Below are positions 1 through 8,223 of a DNA stretch of 43,292 bases, one piece after another (position 1 is the stretch's first letter; each line of letters opens with the position of its first letter). The DNA comes from Protaetiibacter sp. (GTDB taxonomy: Bacteria > Actinomycetota > Actinomycetes > Actinomycetales > Microbacteriaceae), in the NCBI GenBank assembly GCA_030150265.1, contig JASLGG010000041.1:1-43292 (forward strand), in the 5' to 3' direction. A model generated the notes under the pieces. That model had not been told where the DNA came from, ran no database searches, and was given only the letters and a program-made list of their open reading frames with translations. The position numbers were made by a program, and so were the translations under genes.

Positions 1-960
<960 letters not shown>

Positions 961-973
961 CCCCGCCCCGGTT

Positions 974-1026
974 TTGGGGGTGCCCGTGGGCTCGCAGCGT
1001 CGCGATCGCTACGGGATCATGGCCGC
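974..1026 (+). promoter_or_regulatory. Leaderless promoter of the DUF2510/SHOCT gene
   Basis: A -10-like GATCAT (1015-1020) ends 6 bases before ATG 1027. It lies in the 13-base block GGGATCATGGCCG (1013-1025). TTGGGGGTG (974-982) lies 41 bases upstream of the -10. The same two elements at the same distance precede the paralog at 2132. Confidence 0.5.
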
Positions 1027-2055
1027 ATGACGTCGATCGCGCAGACGCCCGCCGGCTGGTACCCCGACCCGGAGAATCCGGCGCAGGAACGACTCTTCGA
1101 CGGCATCGCATGGACCGATGCCCGAAGGCCTCCGCGAGGGCGCTTCGCCGCCAAGCATGCGAAGCGCGGAGCAGGCGTGACGCTGCTGGTGATCGGCATC
1201 CTGTTTGCGCTGGGCATCCCGGGCAGCATCGGCGGGATCGTCACGGCATCGGAGCGCCTGCGACCGGGAGCGGTCGCCGGGCTCGTGTTGCTGGTGCTGA
1301 TCGCGGGCGGTCTCATCACCTGGGCCGTCTACTTCCTGCGGGGCCGGGGAGAGAACCCGGCGGTTGCCGCGCGGCGTGCACAGCAGCAGCTGGCCGCGGA
1401 GCAGCAGTTCCATGCGGCGGTCGACGACCTCGCTCGGGTCCGCACGGGCGCCGCGGGCCTCGTCGCGCTCCGCAACGTGGATGCCGCTGCGGGGCGCGCC
1501 TACGGTGCGGCGGGTCCTCGAATGAGCGCGGATGCGGTCGCGGCGATCGGCGTCGATCCGGCCTCGTTCGCCTCTGTGCCGATCGGCAACTTGGCGGTGC
1601 TCGGCGCGGGCGTCTGGCTGGAGCTCTTCCGTGACTGGGTGATCATGGGCCAGCAGGGGTACGACGTCGATGCGAACACGAGGATCACCGTGTTCCTCGA
1701 TGGCGGCATCCAGATCGTGCCCAGGCAGGTGCAACGGGGCAACCGAGTGGTCACCGTGAACGAGCAGCACGACATGCGGCGTGCCGAGGTGCAGGTGGTG
1801 AGCGATGCGTGGTCGGTGCGTGCCCCGATCAACCCCGACGAGGTCGGTGAGGCACGTCGGATGGCGGATCAGCTGACCGCGCACGTCGCGCGCCTGAGCT
1901 CGGGCCAGTTCACGGATCTGGTCGAGGCGCTCATCGCGAACACCGGTCAACCGCCGGCCGAGAAGCTCAAGCAGCTCGCGGACCTGCGCTATGACCGGCT
2001 CCTCTCGGACGAGGAGTTCCAGCGGGCGAAGGAGCGCATCCTCCGTATCGGCTAG
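1027..2055 (+). CDS. DUF2510 and SHOCT domain membrane protein
   Basis: A 342-residue protein. Residues 9-35 carry a DUF2510 motif (GWYPDPENP...RLFDGIAWTD), common in actinobacterial membrane proteins. Two hydrophobic segments follow at about 51-73 and 82-104. A soluble middle domain contains LARVRTGAAGLVALRNVD and YDVDANTR. The last 30 residues (EKLKQLADLRYDRLLSDEEF...ERIL) form a SHOCT-type helical tail, usually an oligomerisation or interaction element. The next gene is a paralog without the DUF2510 part. The start is the ATG 6 bases after a GATCAT -10. Function is unknown; an envelope-located scaffold or sensor is only a guess. Confidence 0.85.
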   Translation: MTSIAQTPAGWYPDPENPAQERLFDGIAWTDARRPPRGRFAAKHAKRGAGVTLLVIGILFALGIPGSIGGIVTASERLRPGAVAGLVLLVLIAGGLITWAVYFLRGRGENPAVAARRAQQQLAAEQQFHAAVDDLARVRTGAAGLVALRNVDAAAGRAYGAAGPRMSADAVAAIGVDPASFASVPIGNLAVLGAGVWLELFRDWVIMGQQGYDVDANTRITVFLDGGIQIVPRQVQRGNRVVTVNEQHDMRRAEVQVVSDAWSVRAPINPDEVGEARRMADQLTAHVARLSSGQFTDLVEALIANTGQPPAEKLKQLADLRYDRLLSDEEFQRAKERILRIG

Positions 2056-2078
2056 CCGAGAGGCGACGGCGACCCGAA

Positions 2079-2131
2079 TTGGGGGTGGCCGGCGGTCGAC
2101 GGCGACGGTCGTGGCGCGGGATCATGGCCGG
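2079..2131 (+). promoter_or_regulatory. Leaderless promoter of the second SHOCT paralog
   Basis: GATCAT (2120-2125) ends 6 bases before ATG 2132 inside GGGATCATGGCCG (2118-2130), and TTGGGGGTG sits at 2079-2087. Both elements and their 41-base spacing match the promoter of the upstream paralog. This supports the start at 2132 over in-frame codons further upstream. Confidence 0.5.
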
Positions 2132-2986
2132 ATGTCGACGACGCGTGCCCGCTTCCCTCTCGCCGTCAGCCTCCTCGTCATCGGCGTCGTGCTGCTGCCG
2201 TGGATCATCACGACGCCGGTGGGGATCGCCCTGATCATCGTGTCCATCGTCCTCTTTCGGCGACCGCGTGGCTCGCTCTCGGGCGGTCTGCTCCGCGGGG
2301 CGAGCGGGCTGCTGCGGGAGGCTGGGGGCATCTCCGGTGTCGCTGCGGTGCAGGCGCTGCACGACGTCGAGGAGGAGGCGCAGCGTCAGCGGCGTGAGCG
2401 AGCGGTGCAGAACGTGCTCGAGCACGAGTTCCGGCAGGCGCTGGCCGACCTCGCACGGCTACGCACCGGCGCGGCCGGACTCGTCGCCCTTCGCAACGTC
2501 GACGTGGCGGCGGTGCGAGCCTTCGGGGAGGCGGGTGGGCAGAAGAGCAACGAGGCCGTCGCCCGGCTGGGAATCGATCGTTCCGTGTTCCTGGTGCCTC
2601 CTCTCGGCGTCCTCGAGGCGCACGACGGCACGGACCCGCTGGAGGTCTACCACCGATGGGTGATCCGAGGGCAGGTGGGGCACGACGTCGATGCGGCTAC
2701 TCGCATGGTCGTCCGGCAGGATACGGATGCGTTCGGGAGCGCGGAGGTGCTCGTCACGGGCGCCGGCTGGTCGATGCGGATGCTCGTCGACGCGGCATGG
2801 GCCGACGAGGCGCACCGGATCGCCGAACGGTTCCTCCTCCGCGACCAGGGCCGTTCCTCGGAAGCGGCAGAACCGACAGCCGCCGAGAGGCTGCAGCAGC
2901 TCTCCGATCTTCGCTTCCAGCGCATCCTCTCGGACCAGGAGTTCCAGGAGGCGAAGGAGCGCATCCTGGGGCTCGATCCCTCGTAG
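2132..2986 (+). CDS. SHOCT-tailed membrane protein, paralog of the preceding gene
   Basis: A 284-residue protein beginning MSTTRARFPLAV. Residues 8-42 are strongly hydrophobic and can form two membrane passes. The soluble part shares LARLRTGAAGLVALRNVDVAA, HDVDAATR and the C-terminal LQQLSDLRFQRILSDQEF...ERIL SHOCT tail with the gene at 1027, so the two are tandem paralogs. It lacks the DUF2510 N-terminus. The frame stays open further upstream to 1991, but the duplicated promoter context (GGGATCATGGCCG directly before ATG 2132) and the fact that the extension overlaps the upstream gene favour the start given. Function is unknown. Confidence 0.8.
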   Translation: MSTTRARFPLAVSLLVIGVVLLPWIITTPVGIALIIVSIVLFRRPRGSLSGGLLRGASGLLREAGGISGVAAVQALHDVEEEAQRQRRERAVQNVLEHEFRQALADLARLRTGAAGLVALRNVDVAAVRAFGEAGGQKSNEAVARLGIDRSVFLVPPLGVLEAHDGTDPLEVYHRWVIRGQVGHDVDAATRMVVRQDTDAFGSAEVLVTGAGWSMRMLVDAAWADEAHRIAERFLLRDQGRSSEAAEPTAAERLQQLSDLRFQRILSDQEFQEAKERILGLDPS

Positions 2987-3013
2987 GGGTCGCTTCGTCT
3001 CCCCGTTACTCAA

Positions 3014-3568
3014 ATGACGCTCCGTGAACGTCTCGTCGCCGACTTCCGGTGGGTCGGCGACCGAGGGTCGTCGCGCTTGGCGGATGTGTCCGGGTGGCAT
3101 CGGAACCCGGAGATCCTGCGGGATGTGGGGCCGGCCCTCGCGGATCTCTTCCGCGATGAGGCTCCGGAGCTGGTGCTCGGCCCGGAGCGCAGCGGCTATC
3201 TTCTCGGACCGCTCGTCGCCCACTCGCTCGGTGCGGGCTTCGTCGCGATCGCGAAGTCCCGCCATGACCTGGCCGACAGCGACACCTGGCTGACGGCGAC
3301 CACGCCTGCCGACTATCAGGGCCGCAACATGGCGCTCTACGCGCGCAAGCGGCTGCTGACGGCCGGTGCACGCGCTCTGCTGGTCGACGACTGGGCCGAC
3401 ACCGGCGGGCAGCTGATGGCCATGTCGTCGATCGCCGCGGATGCCGGGTTGCGGTCGGTGGGTGCGGCGGTGATCGTCGATGCGCTGGCGGACCACGCCG
3501 TCCGGCGCAGCCTGGGGCTGCGATCGTTGCTGCACCTCCGTGAGCTACGCGTGTCGGGCGTAGGGTGA
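3014..3568 (+). CDS. Phosphoribosyltransferase-family protein
   Basis: A 184-residue protein with the PRPP-binding signature of type I phosphoribosyltransferases at residues 121-133 (ALLVDDWADTGGQ: two acidic residues followed by a T/G-rich loop). LGPERSGYLLGPLVA (55-69) resembles the region before the catalytic loop of adenine phosphoribosyltransferases. It is therefore likely to bind a 5-phosphoribosyl substrate, but the base specificity cannot be read from the sequence and a non-catalytic role is possible. It starts 28 bases after the preceding gene and is followed 4 bases later by a YjbR gene whose own -10 element overlaps its stop. Confidence 0.75.
   Translation: MTLRERLVADFRWVGDRGSSRLADVSGWHRNPEILRDVGPALADLFRDEAPELVLGPERSGYLLGPLVAHSLGAGFVAIAKSRHDLADSDTWLTATTPADYQGRNMALYARKRLLTAGARALLVDDWADTGGQLMAMSSIAADAGLRSVGAAVIVDALADHAVRRSLGLRSLLHLRELRVSGVG
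3561..3566 (+). promoter_or_regulatory. TAGGGT -10 element, leaderless promoter of the YjbR gene
   Basis: TAGGGT lies within the last codons of the upstream phosphoribosyltransferase gene and ends 6 bases before ATG 3573. Confidence 0.5.
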
Positions 3569-3572
3569 CCGC

Positions 3573-3947
3573 ATGGCCGACTGGGATGACGTGCGGGAGA
3601 TCGCGCTCGCCCTGCCCGGGGTCGAGGAGACGATGAGCCGCGGCGCCCGGTGGTGGCGGGCCGGGCCGATGTTCGTCGCCGAGCGCCTGCCGCTCAAGAA
3701 GGAGATCGCCGAGTTCGGCCCCATGGACGAGCCGGTGCTCGTCGCGCGGCTGGAGAGCGAGGGCGAGAAGCTCGCGCTCATCGCGGAGGACCCCGAGGTG
3801 TTCTTCACCCGTCCGCACTATGACGGCTACGCCATGGTGCTCGTGCGCCTGGCGCGGATCGAGCGCGCACGGCTCGAGGAGCTCATCCTCGCCTCCTGGG
3901 CGACGGCCGCCCCCGCTGAGCTCGTGGCGGAGCGCCTCGGGCGGTGA
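3573..3947 (+). CDS. MmcQ/YjbR family DNA-binding-fold protein
   Basis: A 124-residue protein beginning MADWDDVREIALALPGVEETMSRG, the typical N-terminus of the YjbR (DUF419) family: a helix ending in LPGVEE, then a strand in which the substrate-like W-R pair appears. The family has a CyaY-like fold; its biochemical role is not established, and DNA binding has been proposed from structure. The block FTRPHYDGYAMVLVRLARI (around residues 82-100) is also typical (Y/FxxxPHYDGY). The length is normal for the family. It is preceded by a leaderless -10 and is probably transcribed on its own as well as by read-through. Confidence 0.85.
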   Translation: MADWDDVREIALALPGVEETMSRGARWWRAGPMFVAERLPLKKEIAEFGPMDEPVLVARLESEGEKLALIAEDPEVFFTRPHYDGYAMVLVRLARIERARLEELILASWATAAPAELVAERLGR

Positions 3948-3988
3948 GCCGCCGGCCGGCCGCGATGCCGCTGTGTCAGGATCGGCGC

Positions 3989-4279
3989 GTGACGGCATCC
4001 GATCGAGACGAGACCGAGCCCTCCGAGCTCTACGAGCCCGGCGTCGAGCCCGGGATGCGGCGACTGCGTCGTGCGATCGTGGGCGAGGACGACGACCGCG
4101 TGCGCGCCGCGATGGAGGCCATGCGCCGGGCCCGCCCGATCGGCCTCGGCTTCGTCTCGCCCGAGAAGGGTCCCTTCGACGAGCCGCCCGCGGAACCGGT
4201 CGAGCTCGACCCCGACTCGCTCCCGTGGGAGCTGCGCGACGACGCCGCCGCGGATGGGGACCGCTCCCCGGGCGGCTGA
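3989..4279 (+). CDS. Small acidic hypothetical protein
   Basis: A 96-residue protein starting at GTG 3989 (VTASDRDETEPSELYEPGVEPG). It is rich in Asp and Glu with short Arg-rich segments in the middle (MRRLRRAIVG, MEAMRRARP) and no membrane segment or signal peptide. I do not recognise a family. The GTG was chosen because CAGGAT (3977-3982), similar to the -10 elements seen elsewhere, ends 6 bases upstream, while the ATG at 3944 overlaps the previous gene and adds a low-complexity Arg/Pro stretch. Confidence 0.55.
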   Translation: MTASDRDETEPSELYEPGVEPGMRRLRRAIVGEDDDRVRAAMEAMRRARPIGLGFVSPEKGPFDEPPAEPVELDPDSLPWELRDDAAADGDRSPGG

Positions 4280-4304
4280 CAGCCGTGTCTGGGAGAATCG
4301 GGGC

Positions 4305-5024
4305 GTGACCACCGCGTCCGCGCCCTCCGGCGATGCCCCCCGACGGTCGACGGCCCCCGCCGCGACCGCGGTCGGCGACCCCGCGGAGCTGTGGCGGACC
4401 CCCGTCAGCTACGGTGCGGTCGGCGCGACGCAGGCCCCCGACCTCATGAGCTATCCGCCGCGCGGCTACCGGCCCCTCGAGCGGCGGGTGCGCGTCGGTC
4501 ACGGCGAGGAGCGCTGGCAGCACGCCTGGATGCGCACGATGAGCTGGGGCATCCAGCGCGGTGCGGGCTTCCGGGTGACGCCGGTGGAGGCTCCGGCCGA
4601 GGCGACCGACGGCGGCTACACGCCCGTCGCGTTCGACGAGTCGGGCGCACCGGTGCTGCCGGCGACCGTGGGCGCTCGCGGCGAGGCGGTCTACACGCCC
4701 GAGGGCGACGCGATGGTGCGCGCGGGCGACACCGGGATGCTGCGCGCGCCCTTCTGGCCGAAGGCGTTCCCGGTGCGCGTCGTCTACGTGATCGACGAGC
4801 CCACGCGCCGTGGTGCGGCCTTCGGGTCGCTGCCCGGGCATCCGCTCGCGGGGGAGGAGCTGTTCCTCGTCGAGCGCCGCGAGGACGACTCGGTGTGGTT
4901 CACGGTGCGCATCTTCTCGCGCCCCGCGGGCGGCTTCTGGACGCTCGTCTCGCCCGCCGTGCGGGTGATCCAGGCGTTCCTCGTGCGGCGCTACCTGCGC
5001 GAGCTCACGGGCCCGCTCGGTTGA
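4305..5024 (+). CDS. DUF1990 family protein
   Basis: A 239-residue protein with the features of the DUF1990 family: YPPRGYRPLERRVRVGHGEERW (residues 50-71) followed by a beta-rich C-terminal half containing GSLPGHPLAGEELFLVE and a final amphipathic helix (VIQAFLVRRYLREL). Family function is unknown. The start is GTG 4305, 6 bases after GAGAAT (4293-4298), which fits the leaderless pattern in this window. The N-terminal 40 residues are Ala/Pro-rich and probably disordered. It converges on the ABC permease gene with only 16 bases between stops. Confidence 0.8.
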   Translation: MTTASAPSGDAPRRSTAPAATAVGDPAELWRTPVSYGAVGATQAPDLMSYPPRGYRPLERRVRVGHGEERWQHAWMRTMSWGIQRGAGFRVTPVEAPAEATDGGYTPVAFDESGAPVLPATVGARGEAVYTPEGDAMVRAGDTGMLRAPFWPKAFPVRVVYVIDEPTRRGAAFGSLPGHPLAGEELFLVERREDDSVWFTVRIFSRPAGGFWTLVSPAVRVIQAFLVRRYLRELTGPLG

Positions 5025-5040
5025 GCGAGCCCGCGAGCGG

Positions 5041-5871
5041 TCACAGCGAGCGCTGGTAGGCGCCGAGCGAGCGCACGGCCCAGAGGAAGGCGAGCGCGGC
5101 GAGCAGCAGGAGACCGCCGGCCCGCGCGAGCAGCAGCGCGGCATCCGCGGTCCCGTCGAGCGCCGAGCCGTCGAGCCCCGCCCGGCCGAGCTCGACCGCC
5201 CAGGTCATGGGGTTCCACGTCGCGACCGAGCGCACCCAGTCGGGCAGCAGCGCTGCCGGCATCATGGTGGTCGAGAGGAAGGTCGCCGGCAGCACCACGG
5301 TCTGGGAGAGCCCGATGAGCGCCACCTGGTTGCGCGTCGTGAGGGCCACGGCGCTCGAGGCGCAGCAGAAGATCGTCGCGAGCAGGGTCGCCGCGAGCAG
5401 GGCGATGAGGACGCCGACGGCGCCGCCGGGGTAGCGGGCGCCGGCGAGGGCGCCGATCCCGAGCACGACGGCCGACTGCAGTGCGTTCACCACGAGCTGC
5501 TGCAGGAGCTGCCCCGTCACGAGGGCGCTGCGCGAGAGCGGGGCGCTCAGCAGCTGGTCCATGACGCCCGAGCGGATGTCGTCGATGTAGCCGGTTCCTG
5601 CCCAGGCGCCCGAGTAGAGCACCGTCATCATGAGGATGCCGGGCACGAGGTAGCCGACGTAGCCGTGGTCGGCGAAGACCGGGAGGGTCCCGAGCGCCCG
5701 GTAGACCTGGCTGAACAGCACGATCCAGATCACGGGCTGCAGCAGCGACATCGCGGGGCCCCAGGCCTGCCGCCAGGTGCCGACGATCCAGCGCCGGAAG
5801 ACCTGGCCGGTCTGTACGCCCCAGGGGGCCTGCGAGGCCCGCGCGGGGCGGGCGGATGCGAGGGCGGTCAT
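5041..5871 (-). CDS. ABC-2 type transporter permease (DrrB-like)
   Basis: A 276-residue integral membrane protein with the profile of daunorubicin-type ABC-2 permeases: a short cytoplasmic N-terminus, then six hydrophobic segments, with the conserved YLVPGILMMTVLYSG region near residues 65-80 and the W-N-P-MTWAVELGR signature near residue 215. It is the last gene of the minus-strand operon. Its ATG overlaps the stop of the ATPase gene (ATGA at 5868-5871), indicating translational coupling and a stoichiometric ATPase-permease complex. The substrate is unknown; drug or lipid efflux is the usual role of the family. Confidence 0.9.
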   Translation of the reverse strand: MTALASARPARASQAPWGVQTGQVFRRWIVGTWRQAWGPAMSLLQPVIWIVLFSQVYRALGTLPVFADHGYVGYLVPGILMMTVLYSGAWAGTGYIDDIRSGVMDQLLSAPLSRSALVTGQLLQQLVVNALQSAVVLGIGALAGARYPGGAVGVLIALLAATLLATIFCCASSAVALTTRNQVALIGLSQTVVLPATFLSTTMMPAALLPDWVRSVATWNPMTWAVELGRAGLDGSALDGTADAALLLARAGGLLLLAALAFLWAVRSLGAYQRSL

Positions 5872-6878
5872 GCTGCGGCTCCTTCGGTGACGGGGGCCTC
5901 GCCGAAGCTGTGGCCCACGTGGTGCAGGTAGACGTCGTCGAGCGTCGGGCCCGAGACGGATGCGGCGCCGAACGCGACGCCGGCCTCGCCGAGGGCGCGC
6001 ACGAGCGGTCCGAGCGCGGCGGAGCCGTCGTCGGCACGCGCGATCAGGGTCCCGGTCGGGCCGGTCGCCTCGACGCGCACCTCGCGCAGACCCGGGACGG
6101 ATGCGGCGGCGGCGCGCGCCCGCTCGGCATCCGGCTCGAAGAGCTCGACGCGCACGCCGTCGCCCGAGAGCGCGGCCTTGAGCGCCGCGGGGGAGCCCTC
6201 GACGACCTTGGTGCCGCGGTCGACGATCATGACGCGATCGGCGAGGCGGTCGGCCTCCTCGAGGTAGTGCGTCGTGAGCACCACGGTGAGCGACTCGGCG
6301 CCCGCCAGCCGGCGGATCTCCGACCACATCGCGGCGCGCGACTCGGGGTCGAGCCCGGTGGTGGGCTCGTCGAGGAACAGCACGCTCGGCGCGTGCACGA
6401 GGGCGGCCGCGACGTCGAGGCGCCGCCGGGTGCCGCCCGAGAGCTTGCCGGCCGTGCGGTCGGCGTGCTGCCCGAGCGCGAACTCGTCGACGAGGCGGGC
6501 GCTGCGCGCCGCGGCATCCGCTCGCCCGATGCCGCGCAGCCGCGCCGCGAGTTCGAGGTTCTCGCGCACCGTGAGCAGCGGGTCGGTGCTCGTGCCCTGC
6601 GACACGTAGCCGATGCGGGTGCGCACGGCGGCGGCCTCCCGCACGACGTCGGCACCGGCCACGCGGGCGGTGCCCGAGCTCGGGCGGGCGAGGGTGGTGA
6701 GGATCTTGGTGGTCGTTGACTTGCCGGCGCCGTTCGGGCCGAGCAGGCCGAACACCGACCCGGCGGCGACCTCGAAGCTGAGACCGCGCAGGGCGTCGAC
6801 CGGCGGGGTGCGGCGGCCGGTGCGGTAGCGCTTGGCGAGCGCCTCGGCCTCGATGGCGTTGTGGGGTGCGATGGGCAT
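5868..6878 (-). CDS. Daunorubicin-resistance-type ABC transporter ATP-binding protein
   Basis: A 336-residue ATPase. Walker A is GPNGAGKST (about residues 43-51), the signature is LSGGTRRRLD, and Walker B with the catalytic Glu is SVLFLDEPTTGLDP, followed by the switch histidine in LTTHYLEEAD. The region after residue 240 is the extra C-terminal domain found in DrrA-like proteins. Together with the permease it should form an exporter. The start ATG 6878 lies 53 bases downstream of the stop of the HAAS-domain gene; no strong Shine-Dalgarno site is visible, so initiation may depend on read-through translation or a site I cannot recognise. Confidence 0.92.
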   Translation of the reverse strand: MPIAPHNAIEAEALAKRYRTGRRTPPVDALRGLSFEVAAGSVFGLLGPNGAGKSTTTKILTTLARPSSGTARVAGADVVREAAAVRTRIGYVSQGTSTDPLLTVRENLELAARLRGIGRADAAARSARLVDEFALGQHADRTAGKLSGGTRRRLDVAAALVHAPSVLFLDEPTTGLDPESRAAMWSEIRRLAGAESLTVVLTTHYLEEADRLADRVMIVDRGTKVVEGSPAALKAALSGDGVRVELFEPDAERARAAAASVPGLREVRVEATGPTGTLIARADDGSAALGPLVRALGEAGVAFGAASVSGPTLDDVYLHHVGHSFGEAPVTEGAAA

Positions 6879-6931
6879 GGTGAACCGTCCGGACGCGTGC
6901 GGGTGGATGGGGAGGAACGCGGATGCGGCGG

Positions 6932-7807
6932 TCAGGGCGCCGGCGGGAACAGCATCCGCGCGAGCACGACGAGCATCACGAGGAAGCCGCCGACGAGCGC
7001 GAGCCACGACCACGCCCAGCCGAGGGTCGCGGTGAGCACGATGAAGGCGACGACCGCCACGACCATGATCACGAGCGTGTAGATGCCGAAGCGCGCCGCG
7101 GCCGCGGGGTCCTGGGTGAAGCGGTCGCCCTGCTCCGCGTACTGCGCGGAGTGCTCGAGCGCCCAGCTCTTGTGGCGGTTGGTCTGGGTCGCGCCGAGGA
7201 AGGCGAAGAGCACGATGCCGAGCACCGCGGAGACGGCGGGGAACACCAGGGTCCACAGCGGCAGCGCGCCGATCGCGATGAACGCGCCGAAGCCGAGGCC
7301 GAAGACGACCAGGCCGGTGGCGGCGTAGTAGCCTCCGGCGCGCGGCTGCGGCATCGGGTGGTTGGTCGTGGTCTCCTGCTGCAGGGCGTCGCCCACGATC
7401 CAGCCGACCGCGGAGGCGCCGGTCGCGAGCAGCGCGATCATCGGCCCGAGCGACAGCGGGATGAGGCCGGCGGCGCCGAGCGCGCTGGTGACGAGGGCGC
7501 CGGTCGCGACGATCGCGGCGACGGTCACCCGCACCACGAACGCGCGCTTGGGGCGCACGCGCCCGCCGGGCGGGAGCTGCCACGGGCTGCGGCGGGCCGC
7601 ATCCGGCAGCTCGCCGAGCAGCTCGCGGATGTCGCCGAGCTCGTCGACCGCCTGGCGTGCGGCGCGATCGGGTGCGGTGCCGGATGCCTCCAGCTCGGCG
7701 GCGCGCGCGGCGAGGTTGGCGCGCATCTCCTCCTTGAGGTCCTGCACCTCGGGGGTCGGCTCGATGCCCGCGAAGGCCTCGTCGAGCAGGCGGTGGATCG
7801 TGGTCAT
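6932..7807 (-). CDS. Permease-prefix (HAAS-like) domain membrane protein
   Basis: A 291-residue protein. The first 75 residues (MTTIHRLLDEAFAGIEPTPEVQDLKEEM...AVDELGDIRELL) are a soluble helical domain of the HAAS/permease-prefix type, which is very often encoded next to PadR regulators. After it come about six hydrophobic segments arranged as three hairpins. It begins 2 bases after the padR stop, with a GAAAGG Shine-Dalgarno site located inside the end of padR. Pairing with PadR suggests a membrane partner or sensor for the regulated ABC exporter, but the molecular role of these proteins is not established. Confidence 0.8.
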   Translation of the reverse strand: MTTIHRLLDEAFAGIEPTPEVQDLKEEMRANLAARAAELEASGTAPDRAARQAVDELGDIRELLGELPDAARRSPWQLPPGGRVRPKRAFVVRVTVAAIVATGALVTSALGAAGLIPLSLGPMIALLATGASAVGWIVGDALQQETTTNHPMPQPRAGGYYAATGLVVFGLGFGAFIAIGALPLWTLVFPAVSAVLGIVLFAFLGATQTNRHKSWALEHSAQYAEQGDRFTQDPAAAARFGIYTLVIMVVAVVAFIVLTATLGWAWSWLALVGGFLVMLVVLARMLFPPAP

Positions 7808-7809
7808 GG

Positions 7810-8157
7810 TCAGTGCCTTTCGAGGAGGAGGGAGTCGATGACGTCGCGGGTGGCGGTCCACGCGGCGACGTTGCGCCCGTAGACGGCGCGGCCCGCGTCG
7901 GTGATGCGGTAGTACTTGCGGCGGCCGCCCTGGGTCTCGTCGCCCCAGAACGACTCGACGAGCCCGTCCTTCTCGAGACGCCGGTAGGTCGCGTAGAGCG
8001 TCGCCTCCTTGATCTCGTGGGCGCCGCCGGTCGCGTCGCGGATGGTCTTGTAGATCTCGAAGCCGTAGCTCTCGCCGCGGCGCAGCACCCCGAGCACGAT
8101 CGTGTCGGTGTGCCCGCGGAGCAGGTCGGCCGCGAAGGCATCAGAGTCTTGAACCAT
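7810..8157 (-). CDS. PadR family transcriptional regulator
   Basis: A 115-residue winged-helix protein. LRRGESYGFEIYKTIRDATGG, the helix-turn-helix segment EIKEATLYATYRRLEKDGLVESFW and the wing GGRRKYYRITDAGRAVYG are typical of PadR subfamily 2, which represses neighbouring transporter genes until an effector binds. It is the first gene of a four-gene minus-strand operon, and its start codon sits directly beside a TACAGT -10 element and an AGTACT-N11-AGTACT dyad, so autorepression of the whole operon is likely. The effector is unknown. Confidence 0.9.
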   Translation of the reverse strand: MVQDSDAFAADLLRGHTDTIVLGVLRRGESYGFEIYKTIRDATGGAHEIKEATLYATYRRLEKDGLVESFWGDETQGGRRKYYRITDAGRAVYGRNVAAWTATRDVIDSLLLERH

Positions 8158-8161
8158 GTCG

Positions 8162-8184
8162 AGTACTGTATCTGATTAAGTACT
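8162..8184. promoter_or_regulatory. Candidate PadR operator, AGTACT-N11-AGTACT
   Basis: Two copies of the self-palindromic hexamer AGTACT (8162-8167 and 8179-8184) are spaced 17 bases apart; the second is part of the 8-base palindrome AAGTACTT. The dyad covers the minus-strand -10 (TACAGT, 8165-8170) of padR, which lies 18 bases from a TTGCAG -35. It also lies upstream of hemW on the plus strand, whose start follows GAGAAT (8212-8217) by 6 bases. Confidence 0.6.
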
Positions 8185-8223
8185 TGACCTGCAACAGTCG
8201 ATTCCGACGGGGAGAATGGACGG

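Noticed and set aside
3006..5144. Very long open frame on the minus strand (about 700 codons) across the small plus-strand genes
   Set aside because: It is Arg/Pro/Gly-rich with no domain pattern and lies antisense to several genes with clear family motifs and promoters. High GC makes such open frames common; similar ones at 13947-17126 and 33953-36964 were dropped for the same reason.
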